DNA of 64,000 bases, taken from Bacillus sp. SLBN-46 (GTDB lineage: Bacteria; Bacillota; Bacilli; Bacillales; Cytobacillaceae). Location: positions 2,859,001 to 2,923,000 of the forward strand of contig NZ_JAVIZM010000001.1 in NCBI RefSeq assembly GCF_031453555.1, written 5' to 3'. The position numbers and the translations under genes are program-made. Shown here piece after piece: positions 28,256 through 36,382 of this stretch. Numbering within the stretch: position 1 is the stretch's first letter; the number at the start of each line of letters is the position of its first letter. The notes under the pieces are model-generated. The model ran no database searches. It was not told the DNA's origin and saw nothing but the letters and a program-made list of their open reading frames with translations.

Positions 28256-29681
28256 CCACATTTACTAAAGCATCTAATAAGTTGTTTTCTTCTTCAACTG
28301 TTACGGTTCTAAGGTCAATTATAAACTCATCTTTTTGGATTCGTCCTACAATAGCTGGCTTGCATTCCGTTCTTAATTTCCTGCCAAGCTGTTCGGCTGT
28401 AAAGGTATCATGTTTCAGGGCTATTACCCATGTTGGCAACTCGACATCAGGCATGGTTCCCCCACCTACTTGACTAATGTCTTTGAAAATTTTTGTCTCA
28501 TATCTCTTTGTCCTTTGTAACAATCTGGTAACAAAAGAATGGCATCTTTCGTCTAATTCATGAATAGAAACTAATAAATCACGAATGACCGGAATATTTC
28601 GCAAGGCATGTTCACCGCGGGCATAATCAATTAGTGTTCCCTCAAGCGCTGCTAACGTCATCTTATCGACTCGAACCACCCGTGCTAACTGATGTTTCTT
28701 CAATTTATCAATGATTTCTTTCTTGCCAGCAATAATTCCTGCTTGCGGACCACCAAGAAGCTTATCGCCACTAAAAGTCACAAGATCTGCCCCCATTTCT
28801 ATGACATCTTTTACTACTGGCTCTTCTCCAATTCCATGTTTTCTGAAGTCATAGAGGGCACCACTACCTAAATCCTCATAAAAAATAGCATCATCGTGTT
28901 TCTGAGATAGTGCAATAAGTTCCTCTGTTTCCACAGCCTTTGTAAAGCCAATCACCTTAAAATTACTTGTATGGACCTTCATAATGATCGCTGTCTCAGA
29001 AGTAACAGCATCTTCATAATCAAAAAGATGTGTCTTATTGGTTGTCCCTACTTCTTTTAAGATTGCACCGCTTTCCTCCATAATAGATGAAATTCTAAAG
29101 GATCCGCCAATCTCAACAAGCTGCCCCCTTGAAACAATGACTTCTTTATTTTTCGCTAGTGCTCTAAGTACAAGATAAACAGCAGACGCATTGTTATTTA
29201 CAACCATTGCTGCCTCTGCACCGGTGATTTCCTTAATAAGTGCTTCAACATGACTGTGACGTGAACCTCTCTCCCCTTCTTTTAACTTATATTCAAGATT
29301 GGAGTAATTTCGAGCGGTTTCAACGACATGATTAATCGCATTCTCACTTAGCCTTGCCCTGCCAAGATTGGTATGTAGTATAGTCCCCGTTGCATTAATT
29401 ACTTTTTCTATAGTATAGGAAAATTGTTTGTCTAATTTATTTTCCAAAATGAGAAATAAATCATCATTAAAAGAGTTTGTTCCAGGAATAGAACCTGGCC
29501 ATATATCCTTTATTAGAGCAGATCTTATATCATCGAGTACTTCTTTTAATTGTTTTGTAAGCTGCTTAGTATCAAGCTGGCTTACTTTAAGGAGATGTAA
29601 AAACCTCTCATGATTTTGAAGTTCATGCACTGCAGGAATGGAACGTAACCATTGTTTCACCATAAAAACTCCTTCATTCAT
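28245..29681 (-). CDS. selA: L-seryl-tRNA(Sec) selenium transferase
   Basis: 478 residues (473 if the ATG at 29666 is used). A PLP enzyme that turns seryl-tRNA(Sec) into selenocysteyl-tRNA using selenophosphate from SelD. The PLP-binding Lys is in DLVTFSGDKLLGGPQAG; other signatures are INATGTILHTNLGRARLS, AMVVNNNASAVYLVLRAL and YEDLGSGALYDF. It stands alone here; selB and selC (tRNA-Sec) are not in the window. Its presence supports reading the UGA codons of nearby genes as Sec. Confidence 0.97.
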   Translation of the reverse strand: MNEGVFMVKQWLRSIPAVHELQNHERFLHLLKVSQLDTKQLTKQLKEVLDDIRSALIKDIWPGSIPGTNSFNDDLFLILENKLDKQFSYTIEKVINATGTILHTNLGRARLSENAINHVVETARNYSNLEYKLKEGERGSRHSHVEALIKEITGAEAAMVVNNNASAVYLVLRALAKNKEVIVSRGQLVEIGGSFRISSIMEESGAILKEVGTTNKTHLFDYEDAVTSETAIIMKVHTSNFKVIGFTKAVETEELIALSQKHDDAIFYEDLGSGALYDFRKHGIGEEPVVKDVIEMGADLVTFSGDKLLGGPQAGIIAGKKEIIDKLKKHQLARVVRVDKMTLAALEGTLIDYARGEHALRNIPVIRDLLVSIHELDERCHSFVTRLLQRTKRYETKIFKDISQVGGGTMPDVELPTWVIALKHDTFTAEQLGRKLRTECKPAIVGRIQKDEFIIDLRTVTVEEENNLLDALVNVDPS

Positions 29682-29763
29682 CCATCTTTTGCCCCATTAT
29701 ACCATAGGAGTTTCACATTTTAAGGACCAATGAATAAAATGAAACGAGCAAGGGGGTTTAATT

Positions 29764-30162
29764 ATGACTAAAAAAAGACAAACTCAAAATCAATCCTTTG
29801 ATTATGAGTTAGTAGAAAAATGGCTGGAAAATTATTTTCTAGATCCGCTAACATCGTATCATGATCAAACTCAATTCCGAATCGATCTGTATGAGACGGA
29901 AAAGGAATGGATTGTTGAAGCGCTGTTAACAGAATATGATGCATCAGAGATTAAAGTATATATTGAAGAAAGTAAATTATGTATCACTGCTACAAAATAT
30001 CCCCCTTCAGAAAACCAATCCAAAAAGTTGCGAAGTATCGATTTTCCTTTTTTAGTGATTAAACAAGAGGTCTTCGCCACCTTTACGAATGGTATATTAG
30101 AGATTTTTATATCAAAGACAAAGAATGGTGTTGGGAAAAATAGATTTATTACCTTGCCTTAA
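29764..30162 (+). CDS. Hsp20/alpha-crystallin-like protein
   Basis: 132 residues. The middle part (FRIDLYETEKEWIVEALLTEY, EIKVYIEESKLCITATKY, VFATFTNGILEIFISK) follows the beta-sandwich pattern of small heat-shock proteins, including the final hydrophobic-GxLxIxI-like strand GILEIFI. CotM-type spore proteins share this fold. ATG 29764 follows AAGGGGG. Divergent from selA. Confidence 0.75.
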   Translation: MTKKRQTQNQSFDYELVEKWLENYFLDPLTSYHDQTQFRIDLYETEKEWIVEALLTEYDASEIKVYIEESKLCITATKYPPSENQSKKLRSIDFPFLVIKQEVFATFTNGILEIFISKTKNGVGKNRFITLP

Positions 30163-30223
30163 GCTTTAAGAGGCATTATTTTTTAATTATAAGTTAACAT
30201 AATGTAATTACCGTCAATAAAGA

Positions 30224-30253
30224 AGGCCGACTCATTAACCATGGAGTCGGCCT
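30224..30253. terminator. Terminator between the Hsp20-like and SelW-like genes
   Basis: AGGCCGACTC/GAGTCGGCCT, a perfect 10-bp stem between convergent genes with T/A-rich flanks on both sides. Confidence 0.85.
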
Positions 30254-30261
30254 CTTCTTTA

Positions 30262-30501
30262 TTATTTAGATTCCATTATTTGAATGATTTCATCTGTATC
30301 AGGAAAAATTCCTGTTTCCAGCTTGGAGTATATTTTTTCGCCATCGACTGTTACTTCAAATGCTCCCCCTGAGCTAGGAATTAATTCAAGCTTTTGTATG
30401 TTTCGATAAAAATGGTTAAATAACTCTTCCGCGAAACTCGCGGCTTTGGGTGCGTAGTTTCATTGCATACAAAATTCAACGACGACATGATAGTTCTTCA
30501 T
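30262..30501 (-). CDS. Rdx/SelW-like selenoprotein (in-frame UGA = Sec14)
   Basis: 79 residues if TGA 30460-30462 is selenocysteine. It begins MKNYHVVVEFCMQ-U-NYAPKAASF: the CxxU motif replaces the CxxC of the SelT/SelW/Rdx family. The rest (LELIPSSGGAFEVTVDGEKIYSKLETGIFPD) is textbook Rdx. ATG 30501 follows GGAGG nine bases upstream. Without recoding the product would be 13 residues. The hairpin at 30429-30443 supports recoding. The fold suggests a thioredoxin-like redox role, partner unknown. Divergent from selD. Confidence 0.92.
30429..30443 (-). promoter_or_regulatory. Bacterial SECIS-type hairpin of the SelW-like gene
   Basis: CCGCGA GTT TCGCGG, perfect 6-bp stem, 3-nt loop with G first, starting 16 nt after the UGA; the loop G is 23 nt from it. 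Confidence 0.75.
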
Positions 30502-30637
30502 CTTTGTAAACCTCCACATTTCCTCTATCTATATAGTAGAATTATTTTACCCCATCCCCTATTCCATCGCAAATCTTTTGTCTCTTTTAAGTGCGGATTT
30601 TGCACCAAAGAGTTATACTATGAGAATGGAGGTGGAC

Positions 30638-31697
30638 ATGTTGAGTGAGCAAGAAAAAATTCGCCTAACCTCTTTATCAACAAAAGCTGGTTGAGGCTGC
30701 AAAATTGGTCCTGAGGACCTGGCGCAAGTTTTGCGTCTGTTACCTAAACAAGAACCTGTTCCCGAATTACTAGTGGGGCTGGATACGTCTGATGACGCTG
30801 GAGTATATAAGTTAACTGATTCGATTGCACTTATACAGACTGTAGACTATTTTACCCCTATTGTGGATGATCCTTATATGTTTGGGCAAATTACAGCTGC
30901 AAACGCATTAAGCGATGTCTATGCCATGGGCGGCCAACCTAAAACGGTCTTAAATATTGTTGGTTTTCCTATTAAAAAACTAGGAGCCGAAATGCTATCC
31001 GAGATTCTACGTGGTGCTGCTGATAAGGTGAAAGAGGCTGGTGCTATTACTGTTGGCGGTCATTCCATTGATGACCAAGAACCTAAATTTGGTCTTTCGG
31101 TTACTGGAATTGTTCACCCTGATAAGGTTTGGAAAAATGTCGGAGCTAAACCTGGCGATGTCCTTGTATTAACGAAGCCAATTGGTGTAGGAATTTTGAC
31201 AACCGGAATCAAAAGAAGTGTGGTTACAGCTGAGCAAGAACAAATCGTTACGGAAACAATGGCGATGTTGAATAAGACTGCTTCAGAGGTTCTAACCAAT
31301 TATCTGCCGCATTCCGTTACTGACATTACCGGTTTCGGGCTATTGGGTCATGGCAGTGAAATGGCTCGCGGAAGTGATGTGAGCTTTGAAATCGCCAATA
31401 ATCAGGTTCCTATGCTAGAAGGTACTTTGCAGTTAGCGAAGGACGGGTGTGGTACCAGGTGGATCCAAATCAAATCATCAATGGTTAATCAACGATGTTG
31501 TTTATGAGGAAGGAATTCTCCCTGAGGAGCAGCTTGTTCTGTGTGATGCAATTACCTCTGGTGGTCTACTTATTTCAATGGGCGAAGAGGAAGCACAAAC
31601 ATATGTTGATGATCTTCATGCAAAAGGCTTGTCGCATGCAGCCATTATCGGTCGAGTGACCGAGAAAAAAGATAAACTTATTTATGTAAAAAGATAA
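30638..31697 (+). pseudogene. selD: Selenophosphate synthase with Sec19; one-base frameshift
   Basis: SelD makes selenophosphate from selenide and ATP. ATG 30638 follows GGAGG. The active-site motif reads TKAG-U-GCKIG with TGA at 30692-30694 as selenocysteine where CGCK is common. The frame continues through LDTSDDAGVYK, VGGHSI and DITGFGLLGHG. At 31445-31447 GGG replaces the expected GG, so VVPGGSKSNHQWL is in another frame. Removing one G gives 352 residues to the stop at 31697. An uncorrected sequencing insertion is most likely; true loss would end Sec synthesis unless a second selD exists. Confidence 0.93.
30707..30719 (+). promoter_or_regulatory. Bacterial SECIS-type hairpin of selD
   Basis: GGTCC TGA GGACC: 5-bp stem, 3-nt loop with G second, starting 12 nt after the UGA. 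The loop G is 19 nt from it. Confidence 0.65.
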
Positions 31698-31728
31698 CAG
31701 CGAAGTGCTTATGCTTCGCTGTTTTTTT
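31697..31728 (+). terminator. Terminator of selD
   Basis: ACAGCGAAG/CTTCGCTGT stem with T7 tail; starts at the last base of the stop codon. Confidence 0.85.
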
Positions 31729-31754
31729 ATCGTGTATTTACCCTAAATTATGGT

Positions 31755-31870
31755 AAAAATGCCAATACCTTAGAAAAATGAGCCAATCAAAGCAAGAAAT
31801 GAGCCAATACAACTTGGAAATTAGCCATACTTACAAATAAATGAGCCAATTCCCCTCAAAAATTGCCAAT
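31755..31870 (+). repeat. Array of six GCCAAT-type units, 21-nt period
   Basis: GCCAAT starts at 31761, 31782, 31803, (GCCATA) 31824, 31845 and 31865: spacing 21, 21, 21, 21, 20. The fuller unit is AAATGAGCCAAT plus nine variable bases. It lies between the terminators of selD and tdh, outside both transcripts. It differs in sequence from the other two arrays but has the same period. Confidence 0.9.
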
Positions 31871-31888
31871 CCTCTTTTTCATAAAAAA

Positions 31889-31915
31889 ATCCTGAGCCAT
31901 TCTAGACTCAGGATT
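31889..31915 (-). terminator. Terminator of kbl-tdh
   Basis: AATCCTGAG/CTCAGGATT with T7 on the minus strand. Confidence 0.85.
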
Positions 31916-31921
31916 CCCCTT

Positions 31922-32866
31922 TTACAGTTTTTGACGCAGTTTTTCAATCATATCTCGTGTCATTTTGTCTAAATCATACTCGTAAGTAAAGCCCCATTCA
32001 TTTTTAGCAGCTGATGCATCAATCGAATTTGGCCAACTATCCGCAATACTTTGACGGGCTGGGTCGACATTATATGAAATTTCAAAGCCAGGGATATACT
32101 TAGCAATACTAGTTGCGATCTCCTCAGGGTCAAAGCTCATTGCTGTTACGTTAAATGAATTGCGGTGAATCAACTTCGCAGGATCTGCCTCCATTAAATC
32201 AACAATCGCATTTAAGGCATCAGGCATGTACATCATATCCATATATGTGCCTTTATCAATATAGGAAGTATACTTACCATTTTTAATGGCTTCATAATAG
32301 ATCTCTACCGCATAATCCGTTGTACCTCCACCAGGAAGAGCCACATAAGAAATTAATCCTGGGAAACGTAAGCCACGAGTATCAACACCAAACTTGTGAT
32401 AATAATAATCCGATAACAATTCTCCTGCTACCTTATTGACACCATACATGGTGGTTGGACGCATAATCGTGTCCTGTGGTGTACTGTCTTTAGGTGTAGT
32501 TGGGCCAAATGCTCCAATAGAACTTGGAGTAAAGAATTGAGCATTAAGCTCTCTAGCTGTTTCTAATGCATTCATTAGACCGCCCATATTCAAGTTCCAA
32601 GCAAATACCGGCTTTGCTTCCGCGGTTGCTGAAAGAAGTGCGGCTAAATGCATCACTGTGTCTACTTTGTATTTTTTTGCTGTTTCCACCATTTTGTTTA
32701 AATCTGTTACATCTACCGTTTCAAACGGTCCGCTATTTGCTGCCTCGCTGTCATTCTTCTTGATATCTGTAGCAATAACGTTATCTGCTCCGTATATGTC
32801 TCTTAGTTTTAAGGTTAATTCTGAACCAATTTGACCTAAGGCGCCTGTAATTAAAATACGCTTCAT
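31922..32866 (-). CDS. tdh: L-threonine 3-dehydrogenase, SDR type
   Basis: 314 residues from ATG 32866 behind GGAGAAACA. Epimerase-like fold with NAD loop ILITGALGQIGSELTLKLR, Ser/Thr in PSSIGAFGPTTPKDSTPQ and YGVNKVAGELL (YxxxK). PGLISY and GTYMDMMYMPDAL are typical of the short-chain threonine dehydrogenases. It oxidises threonine to 2-amino-3-ketobutyrate, which Kbl cleaves. Operon with kbl, 93 bases apart. Confidence 0.95.
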   Translation of the reverse strand: MKRILITGALGQIGSELTLKLRDIYGADNVIATDIKKNDSEAANSGPFETVDVTDLNKMVETAKKYKVDTVMHLAALLSATAEAKPVFAWNLNMGGLMNALETARELNAQFFTPSSIGAFGPTTPKDSTPQDTIMRPTTMYGVNKVAGELLSDYYYHKFGVDTRGLRFPGLISYVALPGGGTTDYAVEIYYEAIKNGKYTSYIDKGTYMDMMYMPDALNAIVDLMEADPAKLIHRNSFNVTAMSFDPEEIATSIAKYIPGFEISYNVDPARQSIADSWPNSIDASAAKNEWGFTYEYDLDKMTRDMIEKLRQKL

Positions 32867-32959
32867 TGTTTCTCCGTCCTCTTCACTTATGCTAAGTAAT
32901 TCTGTCTTCAATTATAGCTACGTCACCCAATACCTAAAGGTTCCGTTCATACCCATAGA

Positions 32960-34150
32960 TTAAATAACGCCCATTTCCTTGCCGACCTTCTCATAAATCG
33001 CAATTGCTCGATCAAGCATTTCTTTTGTATGGGCAGCAGTTGGCATATTGCGAACACGTCCTGTTCCTTTTGGTACAGTTGGGAACACAATCGCCTTTGC
33101 ATATACACCTTCTTCATTCAGACGTTTGCTGAATTGTTGAGTAAGTGCTTCGTCCCCGATGATACATGGAGTGATTGGGGTTTCACTGTTGCCGATATTG
33201 AAGCCTAATTCTTTTAACCCTTTTTTCAAATAGTTACCATTTTCCCAAAGCTTTTCGTTAAGTTCCGTACTTTCCATTAAGATTTCAATGGACTTCTTAC
33301 TTGCAGCAACATCTGCAGGAGTTAGAGAAGTAGAGAATAAGAATGGGCGACTACGAACCTTTAACCAGTCAATTAAATTCTTCTTCCCAGCCACATATCC
33401 GCCAACAACACCAATTGCTTTGGATAGTGTCCCAATTTGGAAATCTATTTTATCAGAAAGGCCAAAATGCTTAACTGTCCCTGCCCCATCACCAAGGACA
33501 CCGGAGCCATGGGCATCATCTACATATGTAATCAAATCGAATTCTTCTGCAATTTTTACAATTTCAGGTAATAAAGCGACATCCCCGTCCATAGAGAACA
33601 CACCATCAGTAATTACCATGATTTTATTATAGAGGCCGGACTCTTTCGCTTCTTTGGCCTTTGCACGTAAGTCTTCCATGTCAGAGTGGTTGACACGAAT
33701 AATTTTTGCTCTAGAAAGGCGGCAACCATCTATAATAGATGCGTGGTTTAATTCATCAGATAAAATGGCGTCATTTTTATCCATTACAGCAGAAATAGCT
33801 GCCATATTACAGTTAAAACCGGATTGGTAAGCAATTGCTGCTTCAGTATGCTTGAATTCAGCTAATTTTTCTTCTAATTCAACATGAAGTTTAAGTGTCC
33901 CGTTGATGGTCCGGACCGCACCAGCACCGACACCAAATTTTTCGATTGCATCAGCTGCTGCCTTTTTTAATCGTTCATCGGTTGCTAAACCTAAATAGTT
34001 ATTGGAAGAAAGATTGACAAGCTCTCTGCCATTTATCTTAATTAATGGGCCGTTGGGACTTTCAAGTGGGTCAATAACATTGTATAAACCCTTCCCTTTT
34101 AAATCCTCTAGATTTTCATTTAAAAATTGCTCCAAAATCGTACTGGACAT
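32960..34150 (-). CDS. kbl: Glycine C-acetyltransferase (2-amino-3-ketobutyrate CoA ligase)
   Basis: 396 residues, alpha-oxoamine synthase family. PLP Lys in [16 protein letters not shown]; other marks are [32 protein letters not shown] and [11 protein letters not shown]. With Tdh it turns threonine into glycine and acetyl-CoA. BioF is a close relative, but the tdh neighbour decides the role. ATG 34150 is behind AGGGGGAATCGAGC. Confidence 0.95.
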   Translation of the reverse strand: MSSTILEQFLNENLEDLKGKGLYNVIDPLESPNGPLIKINGRELVNLSSNNYLGLATDERLKKAAADAIEKFGVGAGAVRTINGTLKLHVELEEKLAEFKHTEAAIAYQSGFNCNMAAISAVMDKNDAILSDELNHASIIDGCRLSRAKIIRVNHSDMEDLRAKAKEAKESGLYNKIMVITDGVFSMDGDVALLPEIVKIAEEFDLITYVDDAHGSGVLGDGAGTVKHFGLSDKIDFQIGTLSKAIGVVGGYVAGKKNLIDWLKVRSRPFLFSTSLTPADVAASKKSIEILMESTELNEKLWENGNYLKKGLKELGFNIGNSETPITPCIIGDEALTQQFSKRLNEEGVYAKAIVFPTVPKGTGRVRNMPTAAHTKEMLDRAIAIYEKVGKEMGVI

Positions 34151-34205
34151 GCTCGATTCCCCCTATTTGCGTTCGTAGGTTATATTTTTTTTCCTTAAAA
34201 AACAT

Positions 34206-34226
34206 TTGTCCGTGTAGGACGGACAA
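34206..34226. promoter_or_regulatory. Palindrome upstream of kbl
   Basis: TTGTCCGT GTAGG ACGGACAA is a perfect 8-bp inverted repeat 56 bases before the kbl start. On the minus strand six T follow three bases later, so it could be an attenuator hairpin as well as an operator. The rest of the 34151-34464 gap is AT-rich and I see no other feature. Confidence 0.45.
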
Positions 34227-34464
34227 TATACAGCTGATAAACAGCGTAATCAAAGGATTTCTACCAATACTTTATCATAAAATTAATGTGTTGTTCATAC
34301 CTAGAGGACAAAAGCTAAAAATATTTTTATACTTTTTTAGGATACCCTATCTAAATAGCAGTTATTTAAGCATAAAACCTACACTTTGGAATATTGTTCA
34401 TTTCAATTACGACTACCATTACGTTATAATCAGTTAATTAACAATAGATTGTTTCAAAGAAAGG

Positions 34465-34764
34465 ATGTCAACTTTGTCATTATTGTATTCTCTTATTTAT
34501 ACACTTCTTATTGGTTTCGTGTTTATTTTCCTGTTCAAGCTTGCCTATGGATTCTTTTACGGCGAAAATCAAGAAAAGCAAATGAGGAAAATACACAAAT
34601 ATTTTCATAAAGAAACGATTAAGAAAATCGATCGATTAGAACATGTACCTCGAAAATATACGATGTACCAAGTAGTAACAGACAAGGAAACAAAAAAGAT
34701 CAAATTGAAACCGGGTTATAAAGTAATTAAAATGGTCGCCAAAGAGCAAAAAAAGAAAAAATAA
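34465..34764 (+). CDS. Small membrane protein with basic tail, unknown
   Basis: 99 residues. One membrane segment (about 5-30, LLYSLIYTLLIGFVFIFLF) then a strongly basic cytoplasmic part ending VAKEQKKKK. No recognised family. The ATG at 34465 follows AAAGGATGTCA. Divergent from kbl, convergent with the carboxyltransferase gene. Confidence 0.6.
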   Translation: MSTLSLLYSLIYTLLIGFVFIFLFKLAYGFFYGENQEKQMRKIHKYFHKETIKKIDRLEHVPRKYTMYQVVTDKETKKIKLKPGYKVIKMVAKEQKKKK

Positions 34765-34782
34765 ATGACTTATCCTTGAACA

Positions 34783-34819
34783 AAAAGGAACCTATCCATA
34801 TCATGGACAGGTTCCTTTT
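34783..34819. terminator. Terminator between membrane protein and carboxyltransferase
   Basis: AAAGGAACCT...AGGTTCCTTT stem (inner TCCAT/ATGGA pairs) with T/A runs on both ends. Confidence 0.85.
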
Positions 34820-34823
34820 CACT

Positions 34824-36371
34824 TTATATACCAGTTGGCCACGCCGACAATAGCCGTTCACTTTTTTCACGCTTAGAAGTCAGCAGATATTCGAGGGATT
34901 GACAGAGAAATTTTCTCGTTTCACTAGGGTGTATGACATCATCAATTAAATGCTTGGCTGCAGCTTTATATGGTGAGCTGTCAAAGGACCATAACTCTAA
35001 TAGCTTCTGCCTTTCCTCTTTTGGATTTTCAGCGCGAGCAAGTTCTCTCCCAAAAACTACGTTGACTCCAACTTCTGGTCCGGTAAAATTAATCTCTGCT
35101 GTCGGCCAGGCGACGACTAAATCTCCTCCCATTCCAGGGCCGCACATATTCCCGTAAGCAGCACCAATACTTTTTCGAATCACAACGGATATTTTAGGTA
35201 CAGTGGCTAGCGCCAATGCCTGATTCCAAACCATGATTTTTGTCGGCATTTTTGCTTTCTCCGCTTCACTGCTGATTCGAAAACCAGGTGTATCATGCAG
35301 GAAAATAAGCGGGATATGGTAGGAATCACATAAACAAATAAATTCCGTTGCCTTTTGACATTCCTGTGGTCCTGGTGCACCAGCATACTGATTTGGCTGG
35401 TTAGCAACGATACCTACACAATGTCCATTTAAGTGAGCAAAAGTTGTAATGAGTCCTTTACCAAATTTTCTTTGATACTCAAAGGTAACCCCATCATCAA
35501 CGAGCACTTCAATTATTTTCTTCATATCATATACACGATTGTTTTGCTGAGGCAAAATAGTAAATACTTCTTCAACCAGGCGATAGGGATCATCGTTCGT
35601 TTGTCTCATTTTCGGCCGTTCACCTGCATGCTGTGGCATATATGAAAAGAAGTTTTTTAACTGCTCAATACATTCATCTTCTGTACTACCATCCTCATCA
35701 ATTTGACCCGTAAATTTATGATGAATATCTACTCCTCCTAATTCCTCCGGAGTTAATTTTTGACCATTTGCAAGTTCAAGCATTCGTGGCCCTGCAATAG
35801 CCATACATGTCCCTTGGAGCTGGGTAACGAAATCAGAAGATACTGCGGCCCAGGTTGGACCGCCAAAGCTATCACCAAGAATAGCTGTCATGGTCGGAAC
35901 TTGGCGATGAAGGGTAAGCATTTCACGTGGAAACAATTTATCGCTTATTCCATCAGACCCCATTCCATCTGGCATCCGTAAGCCTCCACCTTCATGAAGA
36001 GAGAAAATCGGCAGGCCGTTTTTTACAGCAAATTCATGTATACTCTTTGATTTACGAATATGGACATTGCCTTCTGTACCGGCGAATACAGTCTTGTCCC
36101 CTGCTTGAATAATCGCAGGTCTACCGTTTATTTTACCTACACCTGTAATGAGTCCATCTCCATAGCTTTTATGTTCAGTTCCTTTTACATCAGAAGTATT
36201 AAGCATGCCGAGCTCCATAAAGGTCCCTGCATCCGTTAATTTATTTATTCTCTCCCTCGCTGTCAGCAGTCCTCTATTATGTTGTGCGGCTATTTTTTCG
36301 GGTCCTCCACCTAAAAGAGCGGCTTCTTTCTTTGCCTGCAGATCATTAGTAAGTTGCTTTAAAGTATCCAT
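34824..36371 (-). CDS. Acyl-CoA carboxylase, carboxyltransferase subunit
   Basis: 515 residues of the PccB/MmdA/YngE class with fused alpha and beta crotonase-like halves. Signatures: GLLTARERINKL, LHEGGGLRMPDGMG, GDSFGGPTWAAV, IFLHDTPGF, IGAAYGNMCGPGMGG. It carries carboxybiotin to an acyl-CoA; the biotin carboxylase and carrier are not nearby. Lies 11 bases after the acyl-CoA ligase gene, suggesting one transcript. Substrate uncertain. Confidence 0.9.
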   Translation of the reverse strand: MDTLKQLTNDLQAKKEAALLGGGPEKIAAQHNRGLLTARERINKLTDAGTFMELGMLNTSDVKGTEHKSYGDGLITGVGKINGRPAIIQAGDKTVFAGTEGNVHIRKSKSIHEFAVKNGLPIFSLHEGGGLRMPDGMGSDGISDKLFPREMLTLHRQVPTMTAILGDSFGGPTWAAVSSDFVTQLQGTCMAIAGPRMLELANGQKLTPEELGGVDIHHKFTGQIDEDGSTEDECIEQLKNFFSYMPQHAGERPKMRQTNDDPYRLVEEVFTILPQQNNRVYDMKKIIEVLVDDGVTFEYQRKFGKGLITTFAHLNGHCVGIVANQPNQYAGAPGPQECQKATEFICLCDSYHIPLIFLHDTPGFRISSEAEKAKMPTKIMVWNQALALATVPKISVVIRKSIGAAYGNMCGPGMGGDLVVAWPTAEINFTGPEVGVNVVFGRELARAENPKEERQKLLELWSFDSSPYKAAAKHLIDDVIHPSETRKFLCQSLEYLLTSKREKSERLLSAWPTGI

Positions 36372-36382
36372 GTTTCGCTCTC

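Noticed and set aside
31440..31450. Programmed frameshift in selD
   Set aside because: No slippery heptamer or stimulating structure is seen; one extra G in a short run is simpler.
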